NCBI GenBank assembly: GCA_027627225.1
Contig: CM051028.1
Coordinates: forward strand, 28,138,912-28,202,911
Length of the DNA stretch: 64,000 nt
Direction: 5' to 3'
DNA from: Congeria kusceri
Lineage: Eukaryota > Mollusca > Bivalvia > Myida > Dreissenidae
Positions within the stretch are counted from its first letter, which is position 1. Each line of letters begins with the position of its first letter. A program made the position numbers and the translations under genes. Below the pieces are notes generated by a model. The model had not been told where the DNA came from. It ran no database searches and was given only the letters and a program-made list of their open reading frames with translations. Below, in pieces: positions 1-12,900 of this stretch.

Positions 1-46
1 TATACCAATAGTTCACCGAGCACTTTGCGCTCAGGTGAGCTAAAAA
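1..46 (-). repeat. Terminal hairpin of AGCTCACC-type element, partial
   Basis: Bases about 10-46 read TAGTTCACCGAGCACTTTGC then GCTCAGGTGAGCTA. This is a diverged interrupted palindrome like the heads at 60,250 and 35,888. The rest of the element would lie left of the window. Confidence 0.5.
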
Positions 47-49
47 GCC

Positions 50-147
50 AAAAGTGTTGTCCTGGATTACGAGACTGTGCGGACTGCACAGGCTAATCTG
101 GGATGACACTTTACGCACATGCATTAAGACGTGCCTCCTATTAACTT
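50..147 (+). repeat. Family A dual-hairpin element, 3' half only
   Basis: It contains one hairpin (CTGTGCGGACTGCACAG) and the outer arm GACACTTTACGCACATGCAT. The left half is missing. Confidence 0.8.
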
Positions 148-416
148 TAAGTCTTGTTATGATCCATTGTTTAAAAGACGCACAGACAGGTAACTTAAAC
201 AGGACACAAAGCTACTTAAAAGCTACAGCAATGCTGTGGACCCTGATATAGTGACTACTAAGCTTTGGCTCTTAACAGTGGAGTTGAGTTGTATACTTCA
301 AAGGGGTTGGAGTCTGTAAATCGACACATTTCCAAAGCTACCTTTATCCCAACTGGATTTTTAAATGTTCTGCAACATATCCCAAATCTTAGGAAAACTA
401 GAACTCTGTGAGTCGA

Positions 417-790
417 TGTGTCGCCTGCCTAGGCATAACTCAAGTACCATAAGAGCAAAATATCCAAAAAACGAACTCAACCTTCCTTATATGCCTATTA
501 ACACTTCCCTAAAGTTTCATAATGATTGCACAACTTCTCACGTTATTGTCTGCACAAGCCTTATCTAAACTATTTTTGTTAAAAAAAGGCGCATAATTCA
601 AGTACGATAAGAGCAAATATGTAAAAAAATCAAACTTTACCTTCCTTTTATGCCTATTAACACTTCCCTCAAGTTTCATAATGATAGCACTAAAACTCGC
701 AAGTTATTGTCTGCACAAACTGATGGGAACGCCAACACTGCCACCGCCGCAAAAAGTAACCCTATATGTCGCCTTTTCAGGCGACACAAA
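417..790. repeat. TIR element with ~170-bp internal tandem repeat, in KNL2 3' UTR
   Basis: It is bounded by TGTCGCCTG and CAGGCGACA. Inside are two tandem units with CCTATTAACACTTCCC and AAGTTTCATAATGAT. A related copy lies at 18,062-18,240. It ends about 10 bp from the KNL2 stop codon. Confidence 0.7.
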
Positions 791-800
791 AAATGTCTGC

Positions 801-989
801 TTACTTTTGATCAAACATGTCCATATCAACGCGAGAAACGGGTGTCTTCCTAGCAGAAGCAGCAGGTGGTATTTTGTACGTCAAGCTGACATCGGCACAC
901 TTGGGGGTCTCGAAGCGAGCCTTCCCCTGCTTCCTGGCCAGCTCCTCATATATGGCATCGTCGTCATCATCCACTCCAAGAATTGGCAC
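801..989 (-). other. KNL2 terminal coding exon
   Basis: It encodes VPILGVDDDDDAIYEELARK and ends ...DMFDQK then TAA. It joins in phase 0 to exon 14. A repeat (417-790) begins about 10 bp after the stop codon, so most of the 3' UTR is repeat-derived. I see no clear AATAAA on the minus strand before the window start. Confidence 0.82.
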
Positions 990-3900
990 CTTCATAGTCA
1001 GAATGGAGGCAAAATATGTGTATAAAACAGTGTACAGTGTATATGCGAGGAGATATGATAACGCAAAGTGCAACATAACCTATTTTACTACTTATGTTGG
1101 GCCCGGCTAGCTCAGTTGGTAGAGCGCTGGACTGTCAATCCGGGGATCGTGGGTTCGAACCCCAGCCCAGCCACATAACTTGTGTCGGGATTGGTCATGA
1201 AATTATTTCTACGGCCATCTCCCCCTACCTCTGATTCAAGTTGGGCAGTTGTCAGTTACTGGCATAGGTACATGCACTTAGTACTAGTAAATCGCTTGGA
1301 TCGGCTAAGCTTGCCCAGGTAAAGTGTGAATAGGTTAACTGACCGTCGTGATATGACTGAAATACTGTTACAAACGGCGAAAAACCCCATAAACACCAAC
1401 AACTACTTATGTTGATAAAATGTTGAAATAACTACTTTTTACCAAATCACTGGTATTAATTCACAAGTCAGGACCCCCATTCTGTTAAGGGGGGAAGCCA
1501 GCCGCCGGCCTCATTTAGGGAAAGTTCATGGCAAATTCTAATAGTGGGGGTGGTTATAATATAATATAGCTTTATATTCAATGGAGTAGATTTTGGGAAT
1601 TCTGTAATTCTGGCTGCAAATTAGTAAAGGTGAATCGAGGCCCCTGGGAGTGTGATAAGGTTTGTGAACAAGAGCTGTCAGAGGACAGCGCAATCAACTA
1701 TCCGAAGTATTTCAGTTGGTATATATTTTGGATACTGGAAGGGGCATACATTTGTTAAAATACAAAACTTTTAAGTGAAGCCTTGTATAGTCTATACATT
1801 TTTGGAACAAAAACTTTAACCCCAAAGTCTATGTAAAAAGTGTGCATAACTCTGTCAAAATACAAAACAGAGTTGTGGGTAATGTTGCCCCTGATACTAG
1901 AGTTGATGACAAAGGTTAGTTCCAAGTTTCAAGTGAATAACTTATGTAGTTTTGAAGTTACAAAACTTTTGAATATAAAACTTTAACCACAAAATCTATG
2001 TGAAAAAGCTGCATAACTCTGTCAAAATACAATACAGAGTTATGGTTGACCATCAGGGTTGATGACCAACTAGAGTTGATGAGAAAGGTTAGTTCCAAGT
2101 TTCAGGCGAATAACTTAAGTAGTTTTGAAGTTACCAATGTTTTGAATATAAACTTAAATTTAAGTGAAAAGGGGGCATAACTCTGTCAAAATACAAAACA
2201 GAGTTATGGGGAATGTTTCCCCTGACACTGGAATTGATGACAAATGTATATTCCAAGTTTCAAGTGAATAACTCATGTAGTTTTGAAGTTACAATACTAT
2301 TGAATAAAAACTTTAACCAAATTCATACATGAACGCTGACACCGGTGGTAGTAGGAAAGCTCACCTGTTCTTCATACAGTCAAGCTAAAAAGTAAAAGTG
2401 ACTGGCAATATTGAAAAGTAATGTGATCAATAAAAAAAGATGAAACTTCAGCACACACAATGCGCTGATAAACTTGACTAACCTTTTGACAGAGGTCATG
2501 TTCAACATAAACCATTGACAGAGCTCATGTTCAACCGAAACCATTGACAGAGCTCATGTTCAACATCAACCACTTTAACATAAACCATTGACAGAGCTCA
2601 TGTTCAACATCAACCACTGACAGAGCTCATGTTCAACATAAACCATTGACAGAGCTCATGTTCAACATAAACGATGACTGAGCTCATGTTCAACATCAAC
2701 CACTTTAACATAAACCATTGACAGAGCTCATGTTCAACATCAACCACTTTAACATAAACCATTGACAGAGCTCATGTTCAACATCAACCACTTTAACATA
2801 AACCATTGACAGAGCTCATGTTCAACATCAACCACTTTAACATAAACCATTGACAGAGCTCATGTTCAACATCAACCACTTTAATATAAACCACTGACAG
2901 AGCTCATGTTCAACATCAACCACTGACAGAGCTCATGTTCAACATAAACAATGACTGAGCTCATGTTCAACATCAACCACTTTAACATAAACCATTGCCA
3001 GAGCTCATGTTCAACATCAACCATTGACCAATCTCATGGGCACAACTGTTGACAAAGCTTAAGTTCAAAATCAACAAAAAACATAGATAGAGCTTGTGTT
3101 AAACATAAACCATTGAATAGGTTGGCGCTGAGAAAAACAAATAAGTAGCCAAAAATGTAGATTTTACACTGTTATTTAGAAAGTCTCCTCAGAAAGTATG
3201 GAAATATGCTTCATTTTAAAACTAGAATTGTCACATGAGTGACGGATATACCCCCACAATATGACTTTTTCACAAAACTATGACATCCATTTGAAAGAAA
3301 TGGACAGAGAGGATGTTTTAATTTTTGTATTTGGAAAAATTTATTTTCAACAGGAGCCATAACTGTGTCAACATTTAGTGGTTTGTAACCAAAGTTGAAC
3401 TTGATCTGTATTTTATGATGTTACACCTATATACGATGATAATTTAAATATGTGAAGCCTTTCATGAGTTTTTGTCCATGTTTTTCGTGAATTTAAGTCA
3501 GAAAGGGGCCATTACTGTGTCAAAATTTAGTGGTTTGTAACCAAAGTCGAACTTGACCCGTATTTTATGATGCTACACATGTTTACCAACAATTATTGGA
3601 ATATGTCAAGCCATTCTCGAGTTATTGTCCGGAAAGCATGTTTGGACGGAATTTTAAGTCTAAAAGGGGCCATAACTCTGTCAAAATTTAGTGGTTTGTA
3701 ACCAACATCAAACTCGACCTGTATTTTATGATGTTACACATGTGTACCAAAAATTATTTGAATATGTCAAGCCTTTCTTGAGTTATCATCCGGAAACCAA
3801 AACCAACAGACCGGCAGACCGATAAGCTCACTCCAATATACCCGCCCTAAAATTCGTTTGTGGGTGTACAATAATTTCAACAAGGTCAGTTACTGGTGAG

Positions 3901-6900
3901 CAAATTTTTAGTAGCCAATAGCTATTTTGGCTACCCATAGTGCAAACAGAACATTGACTGAGCTCATGTTCAACTCACCTTCCTCTTCTTGGTTGCCTTA
4001 AAAGGCGTGGAGTCAAAGAGGTCGTCCTCGTAGTTCTCGTTGCTCTGCTGGATTAGTTCCTTCAGCTGCTGTTTCCTCTTCAGCGTCCCAACATTGGCAG
4101 TAATGCTTGTCACGCGACCCTTCTCTGTAAAGTTTGCAAAAACATACATTACAGTTCAAGATAAACAAAAGAGGCCTGTCGTGGGAAAACCCGCCTTAAT
4201 GCATGTGCGTAAAGTGTAATCCCGGATCAGCCTGTGCAGCGTGCACTGGCTAATTCAGGACGACACTTTCCGCCAACATGGTATTTTCTGTTTCGAGGAA
4301 GTCTCTTCTAAACATACATCCACTGTGGGCGGAAAGTGGGGTTGCAGTTAGAAAATCACCTATTGTGAGCACATATACTATCTTTGTACTGCATGCTAAT
4401 AGTTTTTCAATCATTATTTGTCAACTGTAACCTGGTTTCAATGAACCAATACTGAAACTTTATCACAGTAAAAAAATCATGGTTATTTATGAGTAGCAGC
4501 CTTCCCATTAAGGCAAATAAAAATCCCCCTATTGCAAATGTAAGTCCAAATGTTTGTCCAACACAAACTAACCTTTAGGTGGAGGTTTTTTCTTTTCAGA
4601 TCGTGGCTTCAGGCCATCCTGGAAGAACATTTTTGTGCACTCCTCGACTGACTTGGTGCGTACCGCTTCCGCCACTTTAAACCAGTAGAAGGGATGACCG
4701 GGATTGTGACTCTGGCATGCGCTGGTGGTAATAGATACGGGTAATTAGTTCTTCTCAAATATAAAGTGCTTGCAGTAAATCAGTAGTTTATTTTTAACCA
4801 CAAGCATATCTGCAAGAAATAAGACTACCAACAACTATTACCGGTCTTGAAATATTATGTTCTTATTTTGTTTCATAGTTATAAATATAATACACAATGC
4901 ACAGATGTAGACTAAGCTAGTCCATAGTTCTTGCAGCAAAAATTTGTATTCGATGAAATTAATCAATAAAAAAATTACCAATCGCTGACATTGAAAGATA
5001 ACATTGATATTAAAAATAACTGAAACAAGTGCTGTTACTATCAGGTGACATATGCCCCCGAATGCTCCGTCATTGAGACCTTTGACACCAAAATGAATCT
5101 TTGTATATAAAAGTGAATGAAAAATGTAAACTTAATTACTTTAGTCAAAACGGCGGCTCTGGAAAAACTTTAACCAACACTTCTAAGTTCAAAAAGGGGC
5201 ATAAATCTGTCAAAAAACAAACAGAGTTATGAGGGTTGCTTTCCATGGCGGAGACATTGATGGTAAATAAGTATTATAAGTTTCAAGTAAATGCCTTTGA
5301 TAGTATTCAAGATATTGGACTTATGAAAAACGTACACCAAAATTTTCAAGTAAAAAAAAAGGATTAATCTGGCAAAATACAAAATAGAATTATGTGGGTT
5401 GCTTTCCCTGGTGGAGACATTGATAGTAAAGAAGTATTTCAAGTTTCAAGTATCAGTAAATACCTTTGATAGTATTCAAGATATCTGACATTAGAAAAAC
5501 CTTTGGACAGACAGACTAACGGATTAACGAACAGATGGAGGGTTCGATTTTAATATGCCCTCTTCCAGGGGCATAATTAAAACAGAAGTGGGTTCACTAA
5601 TATCAGTGTGTTTTTTTTCACATTTGGGGGGAAAGGTGGCGGGGCCCTTCAGATGGGGAATTTTACAGCAAAAGGTTTTTTTTTAATAGAAAATTTTTAT
5701 ATTGTACTTTGTTATAAAACATAAATGTCTGCATTGTTTTGCTGCAAATGATAACTTACATTATGCACTAGCTTGGCTTGATGAAAAATTGCTGGGATTG
5801 TTTACAAAAATTCCTCAATCTTAGTCAATTTTTGTCCGATTTTGGTCAATTTAAAAAAAAGAAAAAGCTTACATTCTGAGATAAATTTTAATGTAAATAT
5901 AGTGGAAAAATATATACTTTTTAAGCAGGGGAATGGGGCCGAATTTCGGCCCCAAATTGGCCCTAAAAAATCACTAAATATTCAAACTGGGCTTCAGAAG
6001 AAATGAATACTTACTCATGTAACCTCTCTTTTTCGTCTTTAGTCCAATGGTCTGAAGGCTTGGCCTCTTCAACAGCAAGTTTATCTGTTGATCCCTTTCT
6101 GGTATGCCTGCGTTTCTTCGCGGCTTTCGGTATTCTTTCCACAGTAGCACAATCCTCTGACAATGAATTCTCCATTTCTTCTATTATCGGTAAAGTCCTT
6201 TTACCAGATCTCAATGACCTCCGAAGCTTCTTTGGGTTTTTATCTTCCACTTCATCCACTACAGAATTTGCAGCACTACGCGACTTAAACTTACCATCCC
6301 TACTCCTCTGACGCTTTGCTCTAGCAGTTTGAATAACTTTTGATGTCTTCACAAGAGGAACATTTTCCTCTGTTCTATTTTCTTCTTCCAATTCTGGTTC
6401 TGCTGTACTGGAAGAGATTACATTTTCCTGTGTTGCAACAGTGGTTTTGCTGTTATCTTCTGATTCCTTATTTACACATTTCACTGGCTTTCGTGCTCGT
6501 TCACTCCTTGAACGTCTCGTTCTCAACACTTCAGCATCACTTTCTGAGGAACCTTCACTATAAACTACAATACGGGTATTTGAAAATTCTGTCCCAACTG
6601 TCACTTCTGTCTCAGCACCTTTTGTAACATCAGAACCAAGACAGGTTGCAGATTTTTTGCCTTTTCCAGCATGTAATATTTTTAAAGTGTCTTTCATCAG
6701 GTTTGAAGATCCCGAAGTGCCACAAGACTGTCTACTTGCGCTTGATGTACCTTCTTCACCATGCGTTTGTGGCTTTCTCAATTTCAATCTCTGTTTTCCG
6801 TTGTTGTCAAGGCTGGTGGCCTCATTGCATAGCGATGACGCACTTGTGTTCGCAGAGGATCTACTTGTATTCGAGGAATAGTCCCGATCTTTCTCCCTTG

Positions 6901-9900
6901 GATTCCAGAAGGGTTTGACCTTATGTCTTGAAATCTGAAAACAATATGTGGCGCGTCATGAGAAAACCGGTCTTAATGCATGTGCGTAAAGTGGCGTCCC
7001 AGATTAGCCTGTGCAATCCAGGACGGCACTTTCCGCCTACAGTGAATTTATGTTTAGAAGAGACTTCCTTGAAACAGAAAATACCATAAAAGCGGAAAGT
7101 GCTGTACCAGACTAGCCTGTGCGGACTGCACAGGCTAATCCGGGATGACACTTTACGCACATGCATTAAGTCCAGTTTTCCCACGACGCCCCTCATATGA
7201 TGAAATAACCTGTCTTATTATTTGCCTCCATACTAATTATACCATAGCATTGTCCATCTTTTAACGCAAAACAATGAAATATTATAATCACACTTATGTC
7301 TTTAAGCGTGTGTAAGATACAGTGAGCAATCTCTTATATATTTTTAGTCAAAATAAAATGAGCAAATTATTTGTATAATGAAATTATTTTATATTCAAAT
7401 CCATTTGATAAAGTACATTGGTAAAGTATTGGTATTTATAGTATATGTATTATATCTACTGTAATATCAGCCTATGCTATGGTATGGTTTCAGAGACACT
7501 TCATGGGAAAAAAATACCTAACACCTGTCAAACAGTTCACTTCAACACATTATTTTCGAACAGGTTCAGCCAATAGACCTTTCCAGGTTTTTCCACTAAC
7601 ATTTTAAACTCCTCCCTAGCTACGTAAACAGATTCATTTCCATTTGTAAAATATCACAAACAGATTACAAGTTTACCAAGTGCTCTTTTCTGAAAAATAG
7701 GTTAACCGTTAATCATCTGATATTCAAGTACAATGATTGGATATAGTTGCAGATTAATTTGCATAGGATTGACCATTACGGAAACGTCTACTGGAAAACG
7801 ATCTATACATATAAAGTCAGGCTTTCAAAAAGAGATAATCAGCTGAATGGTGGAAGAATAATATCCCAGCTATACATACATGGTATCTTTGTTCGAACTG
7901 AGACAGGTACTGTTGAGAAGCGAGAGTGGGTGCATGAACGCGGTATACGTCCCCCTCGCCAACGAGACGCTGCCCCGCCCACCACTGCAGTGGAGGCTTG
8001 ATGAGACGACCGCTGCGAGACCGACCCAGCGTGTCTGTGTCCAACATCTGACCTCCAGGAGTGACCACTAGTTATAACAGCTGAATTAGTCCCATAGCTT
8101 TAATGTTTATATATAGCATGACAAATGAGCAAGGAGTGACCACTAGCAGTGACAATTAATAACTGAATTAGTCCTATAGCTTTACTGTTTGTACATAGCA
8201 CATGGCAAATGAACCACATGATGGACCATCCATGCAACAGAGTAGTGACAAACAACTTGATAAATCCCATAGCTTTATACATGCAACATGGCAAATGCAT
8301 ACCAGAACTTGGATATTGTCTGTCTGGATACTATTTACTTAAAGTGACCAGTAACTCAACAGCAGTCAGCTGTGACAAAACTAACATTTCATTGTTCAAT
8401 AAAATGCCAGATTATGTGCATGCAGTTGCTAATTTGAATGAAAACAAGGGCAAATAATGATAGCCAACCATGACACAAGAGTCACCTTTATAAGTGATGC
8501 ATGTAACTAGAAGAGCACACCTACAAAACAGCTTACAAACCAATTGTCCAGCTTGTTCCAGAGCATGTACAGTTACAGACTGTATATAACAGCATATTGT
8601 TAACATTAATGGGATTTGTCACCCATGCAAACATCTGCAGAGGAATAACTACATAATTTTAGTGTTTTGCATAGGAATAACAGCATAATTATAGTGTTTA
8701 CACATAGTAGTTCTTTTGTCCGGAGCATAACTTTCATAGTAGACACTATAACAATACTAATATTATAATACTCACCAACTTTCTGTGGCTCCAAAATAGT
8801 ATTTTCTGTACTCCTTTCTATGCAAGGACGCTTCCTTTTCACTTCGGACCGTATGTGCTTAGCTCCCCTATCTGCAGGCTGACTCAAGGCCCGTCGACTG
8901 ATCTTCGGTTCCGATTTTGACATGGTCTTAGCACATGGTTTCTTTGAGGCAGGTTTTGTATGACTATAAGCCTTATTCTCCTTTGGTGTCTTCACTTTCT
9001 TACTTTTGGTCGCTGCTCCTGATAGGAGATGCTCTTGGACTAGTTCAAGCCATTCTTTGGGAAAGCCATGTTTGAATTTTTTAACGACTTCCTCTGGTAA
9101 GCCTGAAAAGAAACCATAAACCAGACACTGATTTTTTTGTATGGCAACAAACGAATTTTCCTCTATTTCTTAAAATCATCTTTTTAAACTGCGTATTTTG
9201 AGTGTACTGTACATTGTGCTTAGGGTTTATTAATGATAAAGTTAATGATAATGTATGTTACTGCACTGTTTATTTAACTAAAATTTAAACGTAGCTTTTA
9301 GTGTATTACATTATAAAATTTGAAATTTAAGTTAGCATATTTTAAGATAAATCATAAACCTTGGAATACGGGCCTAGAACCTTCAACTACCTACCAGTAT
9401 CAAGGGCCATCAGTTTATCCATGTTCCCCTGAAGCCTGTATATGGAGCCTGTTGTGGACTGCAACCGACGCCTGCCCAGTCTTTGCTCTATAGCCGAACT
9501 GTGCCACACTCCACCATTCCTGCAGAAAAGTAACACTGTTCAGCCCTTTTTGGGGGTTGTAGGGGAAGGTGGCAAGTCCTTTCAAGAGGGGAATGTAATG
9601 GTCAAAGGAATCAGGGATCTCACTACAGTGATTTTTTTTGCCTATTTTTACTGCCAAATAACGGCAGTTTCCCCTTGCCAAAAAACATCCATTTTCCCCC
9701 TAAAATGACCCATTTTTTCCCCAAAATAAGAAACATTTTCCCCTCAGACTGGGTTGGTATTTCAATCAAAAATTGACGAAACTTTATTGCTTCCTTACAC
9801 ACGATATTAGGTTGCAAATAAACCAAAAATCAGCGTTCGATACATCGATAAAAACAGTTCTGGTACTACCGTGTATAACGCGGACCCGATTTTAGAAGCA

Positions 9901-12900
9901 AAATTTGAGGGTTAAAATCTGGTAACCATTTACAGCTGATTTTGCCATGTATGTTGATGTTATATTGCACTTCTTTTGTCCGCTTTTGTTGAATGTTGAT
10001 ATTCTGTAATATTACACTAATTTAATCAAACGTAATTTACAGTAAGTAAATTTTAAATACGCACATATAATTACCTTATGCATGAAACACGTATTTATAA
10101 TCCAAATATAATTAAATCCTCTAAATAATCCAGACAATGTATAGTACGTCACCCAGAAATTAAATATCCAATGCAACAAAACAAACGTTTGAAATGTTTA
10201 AATCCTTGATATTTCTCTTTAAACGCTTATCCATTAATGCTGTATCGACAGCACTTGCTCTGTTCAGGTACAGTACTAAGTAGCATCAAGCGATGCTTTT
10301 TGACACCGACCACGTGCTCAGCGTGTTACACGCTTTTCAGGTACAAACTGCTAGACGATAGAAGCAAATTCGGCTGTCACATCAAAGCCATTTGAAGTAA
10401 AACCGACACCGTTGCTATGGGTGTTTCTAACGGCTTGCAGATTTGGAAGCCCGGTTAATTGATGACGTCACGCTGTCATTCTTTAGTTTTAAAAGGTTAT
10501 ATTATTCGAATCGCGTTTTTAAAGGATTGTATTGTCTGTTCTAATCGGAAATATTTTTGCAATTTATTATAATGCAGTGTTTATGTTTATAAAAAACATT
10601 ATGAATTAATTATGAACAAAATATGATGAATATATTACGATTTTTCATAGAAAAAACACCTAAAATTTTGTCACTGTTAAAATGTATAATGTGCACCACA
10701 TTTTCATAGCCAAATTATAGGGTAAAAAGTTTCTCTCTAATGGCCACCATACATACTAAGAAGAGAAACAGGCTAACCCAAGGTCATCTAGATGCCAATA
10801 TGAGGATTGCCACCACCAAAGACAACTCACAGATGAAGATCTTGAACTATAGGTTGACAAAGTCAAGGGCCATACAACAAGCATTGCGACTAGGCAATTG
10901 CCCTAAGAAATCTGACTCTTGTGTTCATCATTCAAATATTGTAAAATTTAAATAAACATTTGCTGTGACAATCAAGTAACTCTAATTGATATCAGTTTTA
11001 CATTTGTTGGTTCAACTTTAATATAGGAATAATGAAACTCCAGAGACATCATCTGAAGAGAAACACTTACTACCATCTGTTAGTCCTTTTGCCTATTATA
11101 CAAGAATTATCTATCTTTAAGAATCATATCATCTGATGACCATGTGTTAAAGGTTTGCACAAAGTCACTGCAGTATAAAAAGTTAAATATATCAGTACAA
11201 AAATAAAAATATAAAATGTTCACAGTTGACAATTTAGAACATAAAAATATTTACTATTTTCCCCTGTTTGAGGTTTGTCGCGCTAAAATTCCCCTAGTTC
11301 AAAGGCACAGGTAGTTGTAAAAATTCCAACAAAAATCACTGCACTAGGATTTTAAAATAGGAGTCCTGGGACTCCCTTCCCCCTAAAAAGAGTCCCAAAT
11401 AGAAAAGAAAATTGCAAGTATAGCACATGACGCGTGACATTGAATGAAATTGTTAATATTATACAATATATGACAGCTATAATAATAATAATAATAAATA
11501 CTATTATTATTATTATTATTGGGTTATGTAATTATGTTATTATTATTGAGTAACTGTATTATTATTATATATAACACTATAATTATCATTCCTAATAGAA
11601 CTCTTTTTTTAACAATAAGTAATTTTAAACCAGGTATATTCTGTACAACTGGCAATTGATGGTCTAGACTAGTGAACTGCTTTCGTTTGTAATGTGTGGG
11701 CCTGGTAAAAATTTATAATGTGGTGATTGCAGTACAGCAGGCAGGCAAAAAAGCATAAGTTACTGTCAAGTTAAGTAATTGGAACGGTGTGAACAACACA
11801 AAATTGCAGGAAAGGAGTAATTATCTGTGAGATTAAACACCACAGTATGTGTTTGCACGTGTTTAACGAATGTTTGTGACCTGTAAAGTTGACGACGATA
11901 GTTTTTGCGAGGTTGGGAAAATATGTGACATTGCAAAATTTTGAACTTATATTATTGCCAATATTGTTAATTTATGTCTTTTGATATATGAAATAAACTA
12001 GAAAGTTCCTTATTGTATGTTTTTTTATCAATGCATTTATATTCCTGTCAAAATTCGGCCTTAGATTTTCGCATGAAATTTCTGTCAAAGACAAAAATTC
12101 TTATCACCGTACTATTGCGATTTAGTCGATCTAGTTATTTATGAAATTTGATTGGCAATTTAGATAAATTGAAACAGCTGAAGCTGTTTTTCACTCATTT
12201 TTACAATGCTGTTGTCCTTAGGCCTAATTGCTACGCACGTTGTCACATTTCGCGCATTCTAATTGACTTGTGGATTAAAGCACACCAATGAGTGACATAG
12301 GAATTAACCAATGAAAGTTAACAGTAACTGTCTGGAATGGTGTGGGCGGAGCTTAGGGACTACTGTGGGCGGAGCTAAGTAACTAGACTTCGACAGCTGC
12401 AGTGCGTACTAGGGGCTGATATTGATATCGCCACTACTGCCGAGTTTATTGCAGGCTTTCATGTATGTGTTATGTAACAGGGTATACGCAGTAAGCAGAA
12501 ATGCATGCGTCCCAGGACTCTTGGTATGGTTTTGACATGCGTCCTTTTGAAAAAGTATGCGTCCTTATACGCTTTGTTTTGCGTTTCCGAGATCCCTATT
12601 ATTACCGTAATCATTATTATACATTATAGATTATTATTATACATCTACTATGTAATATAAAAGTACATAAATTGTTCTATAAAACATTTATTAAATGCAT
12701 CCCACTGGGTTTCTTGAAAAAAAGTTACATCGTTCACAAAAATTCTTCTATCTTGGCAAATTTTTGTCCGATTTTGGTAAAATTTCTGAGGGGAATTTTT
12801 AGGTTAAAATAGGGGAACGATACAAACTTGTTCATTAGGGGAATGTGGCTGAATTTCGGCTCCAAAAAATGGGGAAAAAAAAGGCCTGCCATTCTATGTT

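Larger units (their letters stand above)
4573..6934 (-). other. KNL2 large linker exon and SANT/Myb domain exons
   Basis: The 920 nt exon 6934-6015 encodes a Ser-, Lys- and Glu-rich low-complexity linker that ends with the first SANT helix (DHWTKDEKERLH). The exon 4721-4573 continues with helix 2-3 residues PFYWFKVAEAV and TKSVEEC. Together they form a SANT/Myb domain of about 46 residues, with the spaced tryptophans at 903 and 926. The VA..V.TKS.EEC signature is that of MIS18BP1. Confidence 0.9.

Noticed and set aside
1100..1174. Functional tRNA-Asp(GTC)
   Set aside because: The acceptor stem does not pair and the sequence continues into a SINE body bounded by target duplications.
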